Part shown: piece by piece, positions 35,520 to 43,213 of the stretch
How positions within the stretch are numbered: the first letter of the stretch is position 1
Layout: each line of letters begins with the position of its first letter
From: Sulfitobacter sabulilitoris
GTDB taxonomy: Bacteria > Pseudomonadota > Alphaproteobacteria > Rhodobacterales > Rhodobacteraceae
NCBI RefSeq assembly: GCF_005887615.1
Contig: NZ_VANS01000002.1
Span: forward strand, 558,001 to 622,000
Direction: 5' to 3'
Length of the DNA: 64,000 nucleotides
Translations under genes and position numbers: made by a program
Notes under the pieces: generated by a model
What the model was told of the DNA's origin: nothing
What the model saw: the letters and a program-made list of their open reading frames with translations, nothing else
Database searches by the model: none

Positions 35520-36781
35520 TCCCCTTTCTGATCTATGCAGGTATCTTTGTCGCCGCTTTTTACATGGTCCGCTTTGTCATGGAACGCCGCGGGCGCAGCG
35601 ATTACGGTTCGCTCAAGACCGTGACGTTCGGCGATGAAAGCGCGGTGGTCAGCAATCGTTATGCCTCTGTCATCTCGATCCTGACGATCTTTTTGTTGTG
35701 GGGCATGTTCACCGGGTCGGCGTTGTTGCCCAAATTCCTGCATGCGCCGGGACCCTTCGAAGGGGTTGCGACCTTTGAATACACCGCCGCCGTCGGCAAT
35801 GATCGCGACACCGCGACGGTGACGGTTCTGGTGCATCCCATTTCCGAGGACGCGACCGCGCCGCAGGTCGACCCCGGCGACGGATGGGCCAAGAACGACA
35901 GCGCGACCGTGGGCGCATGGCGCAGCGGTTTGATCCGGGTGGACCGCAACGACGAGATCGGGCGCGATGCCGGGGCCGAGGTGATCGAGGTCGACGGCCA
36001 GAAGATCGGGCCGGGCCGCAGTGTGGACACCGAATTCGGCCGCGTCGGAATGAGCCCGAAAGGGACCTTGAATTTCGAACCCAGAAAGGGCTGGCAGATG
36101 GAGCCGATCTGGCTGCCCGCGCCCGAGGCCGTGGTCAGCCGCGTGATCGAAATTGCGGGCGAAGGCTTTCGCGGGTCGACCCTGTGGGAACACCTGGGCT
36201 ATTCGCTGTTCCGCGTCGTGGTGGGGTTCTTGTGCGGCGCCATCGTCGGGATACCGCTGGGCTATGCGATGGGGCTCAGCAACTGGTTTCGCGGGTGGTT
36301 CGACCCGATCGTCGAATTCATGCGCCCGGTGCCGCCGCTCGCGCTGATCCCGCTGGTCATCATCTGGGCCGGCATCGGCGAGACGGGCAAGATCATCCTG
36401 CTGTTTCTCGCGGCGCTTTGGATCATGGCGATTGCCGCGCGGTCGGGTGTGTCGGGTGTGAATATCTCAAAGGTGCACGCGGCCTACAGTCTTGGGGCCA
36501 GCAAGTGGCAGATCATGCGCTATGTCATCATCCCCAATTCCCTGCCGGAAATCTTTACCGGCGCGCGGGTGGCGATGGGGGTCTGTTGGGGCACAGTGGT
36601 GGCGGCCGAACTGGTCGCGGCGGAAAAGGGGGCCGGCATGATGATCATGGTCGCCTCCAAGTTCCAGAATACCGATATCGTGATCATGGGGATCATTCTG
36701 ATCGGGGTCATCGGCTTTGGCATCGACATGCTGATGCGCTGGGCCGAGCGGATCCTGGTGCCATGGAAAGGCCGCGGCTAG
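35516..36781 (+). CDS. tauC: Taurine ABC transporter permease with extra N-terminal domain
   Basis: A 421-residue permease, about 145 residues longer than E. coli TauC. Residues about 205-415 are the normal BPD_transp_1 permease: TLWEHLGYSLFRVVVGFLCG, then FMRPVPPLALIPLVIIWAGI and the ATPase-contact loop AAYSLGASKWQIMRYVIIPN near 322-341. The N-terminus has two membrane segments (PFLIYAGIFVAAFYMVRFVM and ISILTIFLLWGMFTGSALLP), then a soluble stretch of about 115 residues rich in acidic and beta-forming residues (roughly 75-190) before the usual LPAPEAVV element. The insert would face the periplasm, where it could contact TauA. Coupled to tauB by ATGA. Confidence 0.92.
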   Translation: MIPFLIYAGIFVAAFYMVRFVMERRGRSDYGSLKTVTFGDESAVVSNRYASVISILTIFLLWGMFTGSALLPKFLHAPGPFEGVATFEYTAAVGNDRDTATVTVLVHPISEDATAPQVDPGDGWAKNDSATVGAWRSGLIRVDRNDEIGRDAGAEVIEVDGQKIGPGRSVDTEFGRVGMSPKGTLNFEPRKGWQMEPIWLPAPEAVVSRVIEIAGEGFRGSTLWEHLGYSLFRVVVGFLCGAIVGIPLGYAMGLSNWFRGWFDPIVEFMRPVPPLALIPLVIIWAGIGETGKIILLFLAALWIMAIAARSGVSGVNISKVHAAYSLGASKWQIMRYVIIPNSLPEIFTGARVAMGVCWGTVVAAELVAAEKGAGMMIMVASKFQNTDIVIMGIILIGVIGFGIDMLMRWAERILVPWKGRG

Positions 36782-36935
36782 GTTGGCGTGGCCAGACAAA
36801 GCGTGACACGCGTGACGCATGCGCCGCAATCAGCGGCAGAACGCCACGTTTCCCTTCATCTTTGGTCAATCCGCTTGTGTAATCGTGTCACTCGTTTATC
36901 CCATCGGGGCGCGCGCAGTTGATAGGCAAGGGTTC

Positions 36936-37991
36936 ATGATTTCTCAGACGATCTCCACCGGTGAGGCTGTTGCCGCACCTCCGGCGCCGCGTGCCGCGGC
37001 ATCATGGGTGAAAACCCTGTCGCAATACCGGCAGCCCGATCCGGCGCGATCCGCCTTCGAAGTCGCGGTCAGCCTGCTGCCGTTTCTGGCGTTGTGGGCG
37101 CTCGCATGGTGGGCCACATCGGTCAGTTCCCTGCTTGCGCTGGCGATTGCCTGTCTCAACGGATTGTTCCTGGTCCGCCTTTTCTGCATCCAGCACGATT
37201 GCGGGCACGGCGCCTTTTTCGCCAACAGACGGCTGAGCGATTGGACCGGCCGCGCGCTCGGCGTTCTGACCCTGACGCCCTATGACGTGTGGCGCAGGTC
37301 GCATGCGATCCACCATTCGGCGACCGGCAACCTGGACAAGCGCGGGTTTGGCGATGTCAAAACCCTGACGGTGGCGGAATACCGATCGCGCGGATGGGCC
37401 GGGCGGCTGGCGTATCGCGTGTACCGCAATCCCCTTGTCCTGTTCGTTCTTGGCCCGGTCTATGTGTTCTATCTCGAAAACCGCATTCCGGTGAATTTCA
37501 TGCGCGGCGGCTGGCAAATCTGGACCAGTGCGCTGGGCACCAACCTGGCCATCGCGGCCTGTGTCTGGGGGATCGTCTACTTCGGCGGGTGGTCCACGCT
37601 GCTGTTGGTATTCGTGCCGACGACGCTGATCGCGGCCACGCTGGGCGTTTGGCTGTTCTACGTGCAGCACCAATTCGAGGAAACGCATTGGTCCGCCGAT
37701 AAGGATTGGGCCCTCCACGATGCGGCCCTGCACGGCAGTTCGCACTACGTCATGCCGCGGGTGCTGCAATGGTTTACCGCGAATATCGGTATTCACCACG
37801 TGCACCATCTCTATAGCCGCATCCCGTTCTACCGGTTGACCGACGTTTTGCGCGACCACTCCGAACTGGCACAGGCGCAACGGCTCAGCATCCGGGAAAG
37901 CATTGCCTGTGCGCGCCTGCATCTTTGGGACGAGGGCGAGCGACGCCTGTTGTCGTTCCGCCAGATGCGACGCAGGTACGGCGCGGTGTAG
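36936..37991 (+). CDS. Membrane fatty acid desaturase
   Basis: A 351-residue integral membrane desaturase of the DesA/omega-6-like group. The three histidine boxes that hold the di-iron centre are present: HDCGH near residue 87, HAIHH near 123, and HHVHH near 287; HQFEETHW near 245 is also typical. About four membrane segments separate them. It would insert a double bond into membrane acyl chains or act on a related lipid. The ATG at 36936 gives the usual length; an upstream in-frame GTG-type start at 36819 is not supported. It is 154 bases downstream of tauC and probably independent. Confidence 0.88.
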   Translation: MISQTISTGEAVAAPPAPRAAASWVKTLSQYRQPDPARSAFEVAVSLLPFLALWALAWWATSVSSLLALAIACLNGLFLVRLFCIQHDCGHGAFFANRRLSDWTGRALGVLTLTPYDVWRRSHAIHHSATGNLDKRGFGDVKTLTVAEYRSRGWAGRLAYRVYRNPLVLFVLGPVYVFYLENRIPVNFMRGGWQIWTSALGTNLAIAACVWGIVYFGGWSTLLLVFVPTTLIAATLGVWLFYVQHQFEETHWSADKDWALHDAALHGSSHYVMPRVLQWFTANIGIHHVHHLYSRIPFYRLTDVLRDHSELAQAQRLSIRESIACARLHLWDEGERRLLSFRQMRRRYGAV

Positions 37992-38040
37992 CGCGGCACC
38001 AGCGCCCGAAAGCGGTGCGGGACATCGGGGTCAGACCGGG

Positions 38041-38311
38041 GATATGGTTCGTTTGATCCGTGGTAAGGGGCTTGGTCAGGCAGTCCCTGACAACTGCGTA
38101 TCGGGCGGGGCGCAGTCCAGAGATTGCAAGCCGCTGATACGCGGCATGTTCACATCCGGCAGGATCAGATCGACAGGTGGGGTTCCCGCCGGCGCAGACA
38201 AGCACAGGCGCCCCGTGTCCAAGCCAAGCTGATCCTCTGCTCGCCGAATTCGACTGTGCCGATGATGTGCCTGCACGGCACGTGATCCACCGCGTTATCG
38301 TCGATTGGCAT
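38041..38311 (-). pseudogene. Decayed receiver-domain response regulator
   Basis: Remnant of a single-domain response regulator directly downstream of the histidine kinase. Three frames hold consecutive parts: PIDDNAVDHVPCRHIIG (38311 to about 38240) is the acidic pocket, DLILPDVNMPRISGLQSLD (to about 38115) carries the phosphoacceptor aspartate, and VVRDCLTKPLTTDQTNHI (38094 to 38041) has the conserved Lys-Pro. The frame changes between parts, and the region between the second and third, about 40 residues in intact proteins, is missing. No single frame is functional. It begins 28 bases after the kinase stop, where a cognate regulator would be expected. Confidence 0.78.
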
Positions 38312-38339
38312 CAACGATCCGATACGTGCGCGGCACAGG

Positions 38340-39485
38340 TCACGGCGTGGCAAATGAGACGGTAAAGGTCGATCCTTTCCCTTGCGTGGATCTGGCTGCG
38401 ATATGTCCACCGTGGCTTTTGGCGATACGGCGACACATGCTCAGGCCCAGACCGCTGCCGGGGATGTCCTCCTGCCGGTGAAGGCGATGGAACATCGCGA
38501 AAATGCGGTCCTGATTTTCTTCCGAGATGCCGATGCCGTTGTCACTGACGGAAACCGCGCGGGATCGACCGTCAGCGGCGCGGACTTCGGATACGGTGAT
38601 GCGCGGCGGCACATCTGGGTTTCGGTATTTGAACGCATTTTCCAGCAAGTTCTGAAACAGGATCCGTACCTGGTTCGAATTGCCGGTCAAGGGCGGCAGG
38701 TCGCCGACGTCGATCGTGCCGCCCGTCTGCTGCACCATGGCATGAAGATCGGCGACCACATCCTCGACCACCGACTTCAGATCGATGGTTTCGCGGTGTC
38801 CATCGTCGCCGATTACGCGGGTATAGCGCATCACGTCGTCGATCAGCCTCTGCATCCGGTGCACGGTTTGCAGGCTCATGGTCAAAAGCTCTCGACCGTC
38901 CTGGTCCATGCGGTCGGCCTGACCGGTCTGGAGTTCCCCCAGCAACAGGTCGAGTGTATTGACCGGGGATTTGAGGTCGTGGGAAATGGAATAGGCAAAG
39001 GACTGCAGCTCTTCGTGCGCCGCCAAGCCGGCGTCTTTTTCGGCGATGATCTTCTGTTCCGCGGTCTTGATCGCCGTCAGGTCGTTATGCGCGCCCAGCA
39101 TACGGATCGGTTTGCCGGTGGCATCGCGGATCGCGATTCCGCGACAGCGTACCCAAACGGTAGAGCCATCGGCGTGTCTGTACCGCACGACCTGATCATA
39201 GGGATGGCTTGCATCGGCGCAGTGCCTTTGAAAATTTTCCAGTGCCAGATCGCGATCCTCGGCAAAGATCAGATCCTGCCATTCGGACGGATCGTGGCGT
39301 TTGGTGGCGGGATCTATACCCAGCAGGGCCCAGAATTCCGGGCTCATCCACTCCTGGTCCGGGGTTTCCAGATCCCAGTACCAGCAGCCATCCAGGGATC
39401 CCTGCTGAAGAAACCGCCACATGCCGGGATCCTCCTGAAACAGGGTTTCGAGTTCGCTTTGCAAATAGTGTCTTTGGCTGGTCAC
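38340..39485 (-). CDS. PAS-domain sensor histidine kinase
   Basis: A 381-residue cytoplasmic kinase without membrane segments. Residues about 25-140 are a PAS_3 sensor (GCWYWDLETPDQEWMSPEFW, then RYRHADGSTVWVRCRG). A HisKA dimerisation domain follows with phosphoacceptor histidine in FAYSISHDLKSPVNTLDLLL near residue 170, then the ATPase domain with N box (LFQNLLENAFKYRN near 265), G1 (VSDNGIGISEENQDRIF near 303) and G2 (IPGSGLGLSMCRRIAKSHGG near 332). The layout is that of phytochrome-like/FixL-type kinases. Its natural partner downstream is a pseudogene, so it may be an orphan or signal to another regulator. Confidence 0.9.
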   Translation of the reverse strand: MTSQRHYLQSELETLFQEDPGMWRFLQQGSLDGCWYWDLETPDQEWMSPEFWALLGIDPATKRHDPSEWQDLIFAEDRDLALENFQRHCADASHPYDQVVRYRHADGSTVWVRCRGIAIRDATGKPIRMLGAHNDLTAIKTAEQKIIAEKDAGLAAHEELQSFAYSISHDLKSPVNTLDLLLGELQTGQADRMDQDGRELLTMSLQTVHRMQRLIDDVMRYTRVIGDDGHRETIDLKSVVEDVVADLHAMVQQTGGTIDVGDLPPLTGNSNQVRILFQNLLENAFKYRNPDVPPRITVSEVRAADGRSRAVSVSDNGIGISEENQDRIFAMFHRLHRQEDIPGSGLGLSMCRRIAKSHGGHIAARSTQGKGSTFTVSFATP

Positions 39486-39616
39486 GTATCACCCATGCGC
39501 TGTCAAAGCCCGCGCCGCTGAAACAGGGTCACGGGCAAATGCAGACCGCTCCACGCTCAAGTGCCGGGGGCGGTCAGTGTCGGGATAGGTGATTTGGATT
39601 AATTCAGGCTTAATCG

Positions 39617-39650
39617 CGCCCCGACGCCGCGTTTCTTCGGCGCCGGGGCG
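39617..39650 (-). terminator. Hairpin after the DEAD-box helicase gene
   Basis: CGCCCCGACGCCG and CGGCGCCGGGGCG pair over 13 positions with one mismatch, loop of eight bases, 16 bases beyond the helicase stop on its strand. No long T run follows, so termination strength is uncertain. Confidence 0.6.
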
Positions 39651-39665
39651 ATCAGGGTCTGCCGT

Positions 39666-41819
39666 TCAGGGCTTGCGGCGCGGGGTCGCGTTCGCGCCCT
39701 GCTTGCCGCGGTTCTTCGGCGGGCTGAAGCGTTTGGACGGATCGGCCGCGCGGCTCTTGCCGCCATCGCCGGCGGGCTTGGCTCCGGGTTTGGCAAAGGG
39801 CTTGCCCGCGGGTTTGCCGTTTGGCTTGCCTTTCGGAGCGCCCTTTCCCTTGGTGTAGGATTTGTCGCCGCCGCGATCTGCCGGGGCATCCTGCCTGTCG
39901 CGGGGCGGCGCGTCGCGCCGGTCCTTGGTCCAGACCGGCTTGGCGCGGGGCGCAGGCGCTGCATCGCCCGATTTGGGCTTTGGCGTGGCGCCGGGCTTCA
40001 TCGGCGACCGCTCGGTCTTGTGCGATTTGGGCGGGCGCTTCCCTTTTGGCGCCGCCGCCGGCTTGAAGGGCTTCGGCGTCTCGGCCACGGCCCCGGCCTT
40101 GGGTGCGGGTGCCGGGCGCGGAGCGTCTGCGACCGGGCCGCTGTCCAGCGGATCGTAGGCCGGTTTCGTGGCCCGCGCCGGTTTCTTGAAATCCGGTTTG
40201 GGGCCGCGGGGTTTGCCACCGGGCTTGGGGCCGCGATCCAGATTGGGCGCGGCGTCGAGCCGGGTCAGTTTCGCACCGGCTTCCAGCGTCATGTCCGGCC
40301 CGACGGACGCGATGAACGCATCGGCGCGCGCGGCGAGGATTTCCACGAAGCTGTGGCTGGGCTGGATACGGATCGCTCCGATGTCGTCCTTGGTCAGGTC
40401 GCCCAGGCGGCACAACATCGGCAACAGCGTGCGCGGCTCGGCGCCATCGTTTCGCCCTGTCGAGACGGAAAACCACACCGACGGGCCAAACTCGCCGCGG
40501 GGGGCGGTCGCCTCTCCCGGTGCGCCGGGCTCGTTCAGTTCCTCGGGCGCGGATTGCCGCGCGCGGTACAGGTTCACGAAGGCAGAGGCGAGTTGCTCGG
40601 CGCTGAACTTCTCGATCAGTTGTGCGACGAACTCCTGCGCCTCTTCGGGGGCGGCTTCGGTCCAAGCGGGATCGCCCAGCAGGCGTTCTTCATCGCGCGC
40701 CGTCACTTCGGCGGCGGTGGGGGCGCCGCCCCATTCCGCGCGCAGCTTGGCCCCGCCAAGCAGGCGGTTGGCCTTGGTGCGCAGCTTGGGCGGCACGATC
40801 AGCGCGGACACGCCTTTGCGACCGGCCCGGCCCGTCCGGCCAGAGCGGTGCAGCAGCGTGTCGGAGTTCGACGGCAGATCGGCGTGGATCACCAATTCGA
40901 GGTTGGGCAGGTCGATGCCGCGCGCCGCGACATCGGTGGCCACGCAAACCCGCGCGCGCCCGTCACGCAGGGCTTGCAGGGCATTTGTCCGCTCCGACTG
41001 CGTCAGCTCGCCCGACAGCGCCACGACGGAAAACCCACGGTTGGTCAGCTTCGTCGTCAGCCGCGCCACGGCGGCGCGGGTGTTGCAGAAGACGATGGCG
41101 TTTTGCGCCTCGTAAAGCCGCAGCAGGTTGATGATCGCCTTTTCCAGGTCGCTGGGGTGGACGTTCAGCGCCCGGTATTCGATATCGGCGTGCTGTCTGG
41201 TTTCCGACACGGTTTCAACGCGCTGGGCATCTTTCTGGTAGCTTTTGGCCAGCTTTGCGATGGCAGGCGGCACGGTGGCCGAAAACATCAGGGTGCGGCG
41301 CGTGTCGGGCGATTCCGACAGGATGAATTCCAGCTCTTCGCGAAAGCCCAGATCCAGCATTTCGTCGGCTTCGTCCAGAACGACGGCGCGAATCTGGCTC
41401 AGGTCGATGTTGCCGCGCTTGATGTGATCGCACAAACGACCCGGTGTGGCGACGACCACGTGCACGCCACGGTCCAGTGTGCGGCGTTCCGCGCGCGCGT
41501 CCATGCCACCGACACAGGTTGTCACGACGGCACCCGCCTTGGCATAGAGCCATGTCAATTCGCGGCTGACCTGCATCGCCAATTCGCGTGTCGGCGCAAT
41601 GACCAGCGCCAGCGGCGCGCCCGCCTGCGCAAAGCGGTCGGCATCGCCCAGAAGCGTCTGCGCGATGGCGAGGCCAAAGCCCACCGTCTTGCCCGATCCG
41701 GTCTGGGCCGACACCAGCAAGTCGGCCTGTGCCAGCGCGGGGTCGGTGACCGCGTCCTGGACCGGTGTCAGTGTATCATAGCCCTGTTGGGCCAATGCGT
41801 CGGAGATCGTCTGTATCAA
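39666..41819 (-). CDS. DEAD-box RNA helicase, DbpA/CsdA-like, with long basic tail
   Basis: A 717-residue ATP-dependent RNA helicase. Conserved motifs: TPVQDAV (Q motif) near residue 17, SAQTGSGKT near 37, VLDEADEMLDLGF near 150, SATVPP near 182, ARGIDLPNLELVIH near 300 and HRSGRTGRAGRKG near 325. A DbpA-type RNA-binding domain follows (IGAIRIQPSHSFVEILAARA near 480), then about 190 low-complexity residues rich in Lys, Pro, Ala and Gly that should bind RNA nonspecifically. A TTG at 41819 is the probable start (AGG seven bases before); no ATG lies close. Likely roles are ribosome assembly and cold adaptation. Confidence 0.9.
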   Translation of the reverse strand: MIQTISDALAQQGYDTLTPVQDAVTDPALAQADLLVSAQTGSGKTVGFGLAIAQTLLGDADRFAQAGAPLALVIAPTRELAMQVSRELTWLYAKAGAVVTTCVGGMDARAERRTLDRGVHVVVATPGRLCDHIKRGNIDLSQIRAVVLDEADEMLDLGFREELEFILSESPDTRRTLMFSATVPPAIAKLAKSYQKDAQRVETVSETRQHADIEYRALNVHPSDLEKAIINLLRLYEAQNAIVFCNTRAAVARLTTKLTNRGFSVVALSGELTQSERTNALQALRDGRARVCVATDVAARGIDLPNLELVIHADLPSNSDTLLHRSGRTGRAGRKGVSALIVPPKLRTKANRLLGGAKLRAEWGGAPTAAEVTARDEERLLGDPAWTEAAPEEAQEFVAQLIEKFSAEQLASAFVNLYRARQSAPEELNEPGAPGEATAPRGEFGPSVWFSVSTGRNDGAEPRTLLPMLCRLGDLTKDDIGAIRIQPSHSFVEILAARADAFIASVGPDMTLEAGAKLTRLDAAPNLDRGPKPGGKPRGPKPDFKKPARATKPAYDPLDSGPVADAPRPAPAPKAGAVAETPKPFKPAAAPKGKRPPKSHKTERSPMKPGATPKPKSGDAAPAPRAKPVWTKDRRDAPPRDRQDAPADRGGDKSYTKGKGAPKGKPNGKPAGKPFAKPGAKPAGDGGKSRAADPSKRFSPPKNRGKQGANATPRRKP

Positions 41820-41970
41820 GGAGCTACCTGTCTTGGGTTGGTGCCCTGAAAATGGGCACGACGGCGCGCAAAGGGGTTTGCCGCCGGGGTTGCCCGCGTC
41901 CCTAAGCGCATTGCGCGGCAGAGTCGATGCAAATCTATGACACGGTTTGTGACGTCGCGGCGCGAAGGCG

Positions 41971-42381
41971 CTATTTGGTGCGGTCGGTTTCGGGATACAC
42001 AACCGGGCCGCCCTGCTTTTCCCAGGTGCCAAAGCCCTCTTTCAGATGGGCGGCGGGAAACCCCATGTCATTGAGCGTGGCCACGGTCAGCGCCGACCGC
42101 CACCCCGAGGCGCAGTGAAAGACGAATTTCTTGTCCTTGGCGAAGATGTCCTTGAAATAGGGGCTGTCCGGATCGACCCAGAATTCCGCCATGCCACGCG
42201 GGCAATGAAAGCTGCCGGGGATATAGCCCATGCGTTCGCGTTCGCGGATATCGCGCAGATCGACGATCACCACCTCCGGATCGCCCAGCATCTCGATGGC
42301 GTCGGGGGTTTCGATTTCCTCGATGCGGGCGCGGGCGGCTTCGACCATTTCGGCGACAGAGGTCTTGAGGGTGCGGGTCAT
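41971..42381 (-). CDS. Rhodanese-like sulfurtransferase domain protein
   Basis: A 136-residue single rhodanese domain. VVIVDLRDIRERERMGYIPG near residues 38-57 is the CH2A region, and the active-site loop is FHCASGWRSALTVATLN near 90-106 with the persulfide-forming cysteine. It ends with HLKEGFGTWEKQGGPV. It may transfer sulfane sulfur from persulfides or thiosulfate to thiols or cyanide. AAAGGA precedes the ATG at 42381. It is 60 bases downstream of the DUF1045 gene on the same strand. The window's sulfur chemistry makes a role in persulfide handling plausible but not shown. Confidence 0.9.
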   Translation of the reverse strand: MTRTLKTSVAEMVEAARARIEEIETPDAIEMLGDPEVVIVDLRDIRERERMGYIPGSFHCPRGMAEFWVDPDSPYFKDIFAKDKKFVFHCASGWRSALTVATLNDMGFPAAHLKEGFGTWEKQGGPVVYPETDRTK

Positions 42382-42441
42382 GGAGGTCCTTTCCGTTTTG
42401 GCCAGAGTGGACCATCGCGGCCCGCCAGGCAATCCGGCGGC

Positions 42442-43122
42442 TCAGCCCTGCAAGCCATGGCGCGAGATTTCGTGGAAACAGCCGCTCTCGTCCTCGCCCA
42501 TCAGGGTCAGCGCGTCGATGACGCAGGGCCGGGTCAGCAGTGGCGCAATCCGCGAGGCCAGCGCGGCGCGCACGGCCATGGCGGCGTCCCCCTTGACGCG
42601 ACCGGTCAGGGTGATGTGGAACTCGAACTCCTCCATGACATAGGGATAGCCCCAGCGGACCAGATAGTCCTCCTGCCGCGGGCTCAGGTTTGCGCGGCGG
42701 CGTTTTGCAAGCGTCTCCACCGAGGAGGGGCCGCGGAAAGGATCCAGTTCCCGCACCACGCTGCTCTCCAGTTGGGCGAGCCCACGACAGGGCGCGCGCG
42801 GACGCAGGGCAATGAAGCCGTACCGATCCGAAAGCTCCAGCCCATCGTCCAGACGGACGGGCGCAATGCTCTGGCACAGATCGGCAAGCCCCGCGTCGAG
42901 GTCACCCGGGTCGGTGCCCGGCGCGATGGAAAACGGAGCCTTCATCGTTGCATGCAGGCCATAGCGGCGCGGCGTGCGGGTGATCGCCGCGACATCCACG
43001 CCGGGCACATCGGGATGCGGGCGCTTGGTGCCCTTGCGACTGTCCCAGCCCAGCCATGCCGCGCCAAAGGCCGCCAGCCCGCCCGGAGGTGGCGTGTAGA
43101 AAACCGCATAGCGTGTGAACAT
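42442..43122 (-). CDS. DUF1045 (2H phosphoesterase-like) protein
   Basis: A 226-residue protein of the DUF1045 family, related to 2H phosphoesterases and RNA ligase-like folds. Two H-x-T/S-type motifs are visible: YGLHATMKAPF near residue 57 and FEFHITLTGRVKGDAA near 170, with RYAVFYTPPPGGLAAFGAAW at the start. Close relatives are often found in phosphonate (phn) operons and are called phosphonate metabolism proteins, but no phn gene is present here. The substrate is unknown. It starts 15 bases downstream of a strong terminator that ends the TRAP operon. Confidence 0.84.
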   Translation of the reverse strand: MFTRYAVFYTPPPGGLAAFGAAWLGWDSRKGTKRPHPDVPGVDVAAITRTPRRYGLHATMKAPFSIAPGTDPGDLDAGLADLCQSIAPVRLDDGLELSDRYGFIALRPRAPCRGLAQLESSVVRELDPFRGPSSVETLAKRRRANLSPRQEDYLVRWGYPYVMEEFEFHITLTGRVKGDAAMAVRAALASRIAPLLTRPCVIDALTLMGEDESGCFHEISRHGLQG

Positions 43123-43136
43123 GGTCGGACCGCCAG

Positions 43137-43171
43137 AAAAACTGCACCGCGCTAGCCAAGGCGCGGTGCAG
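43137..43171 (-). terminator. Intrinsic terminator of the TRAP transporter operon
   Basis: On the minus strand CTGCACCGCGC pairs perfectly (11 bp) with GCGCGGTGCAG around an eight-base loop, followed by five T residues (complement of 43137-43141). A second perfect 8-bp hairpin (GATGCGCC/GGCGCATC, 43190-43210) precedes it by 18 bases, right after the dctM stop. Confidence 0.9.
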
Positions 43172-43213
43172 CCATGTCATGAATTCCGCGATGCGCCAAG
43201 GCGGCGCATCAGA

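Noticed and set aside
40020-41849. 609-codon plus-strand open frame opposite the helicase gene
   Set aside because: Mirror of a DEAD-box gene with all motifs; the translation has no family features.
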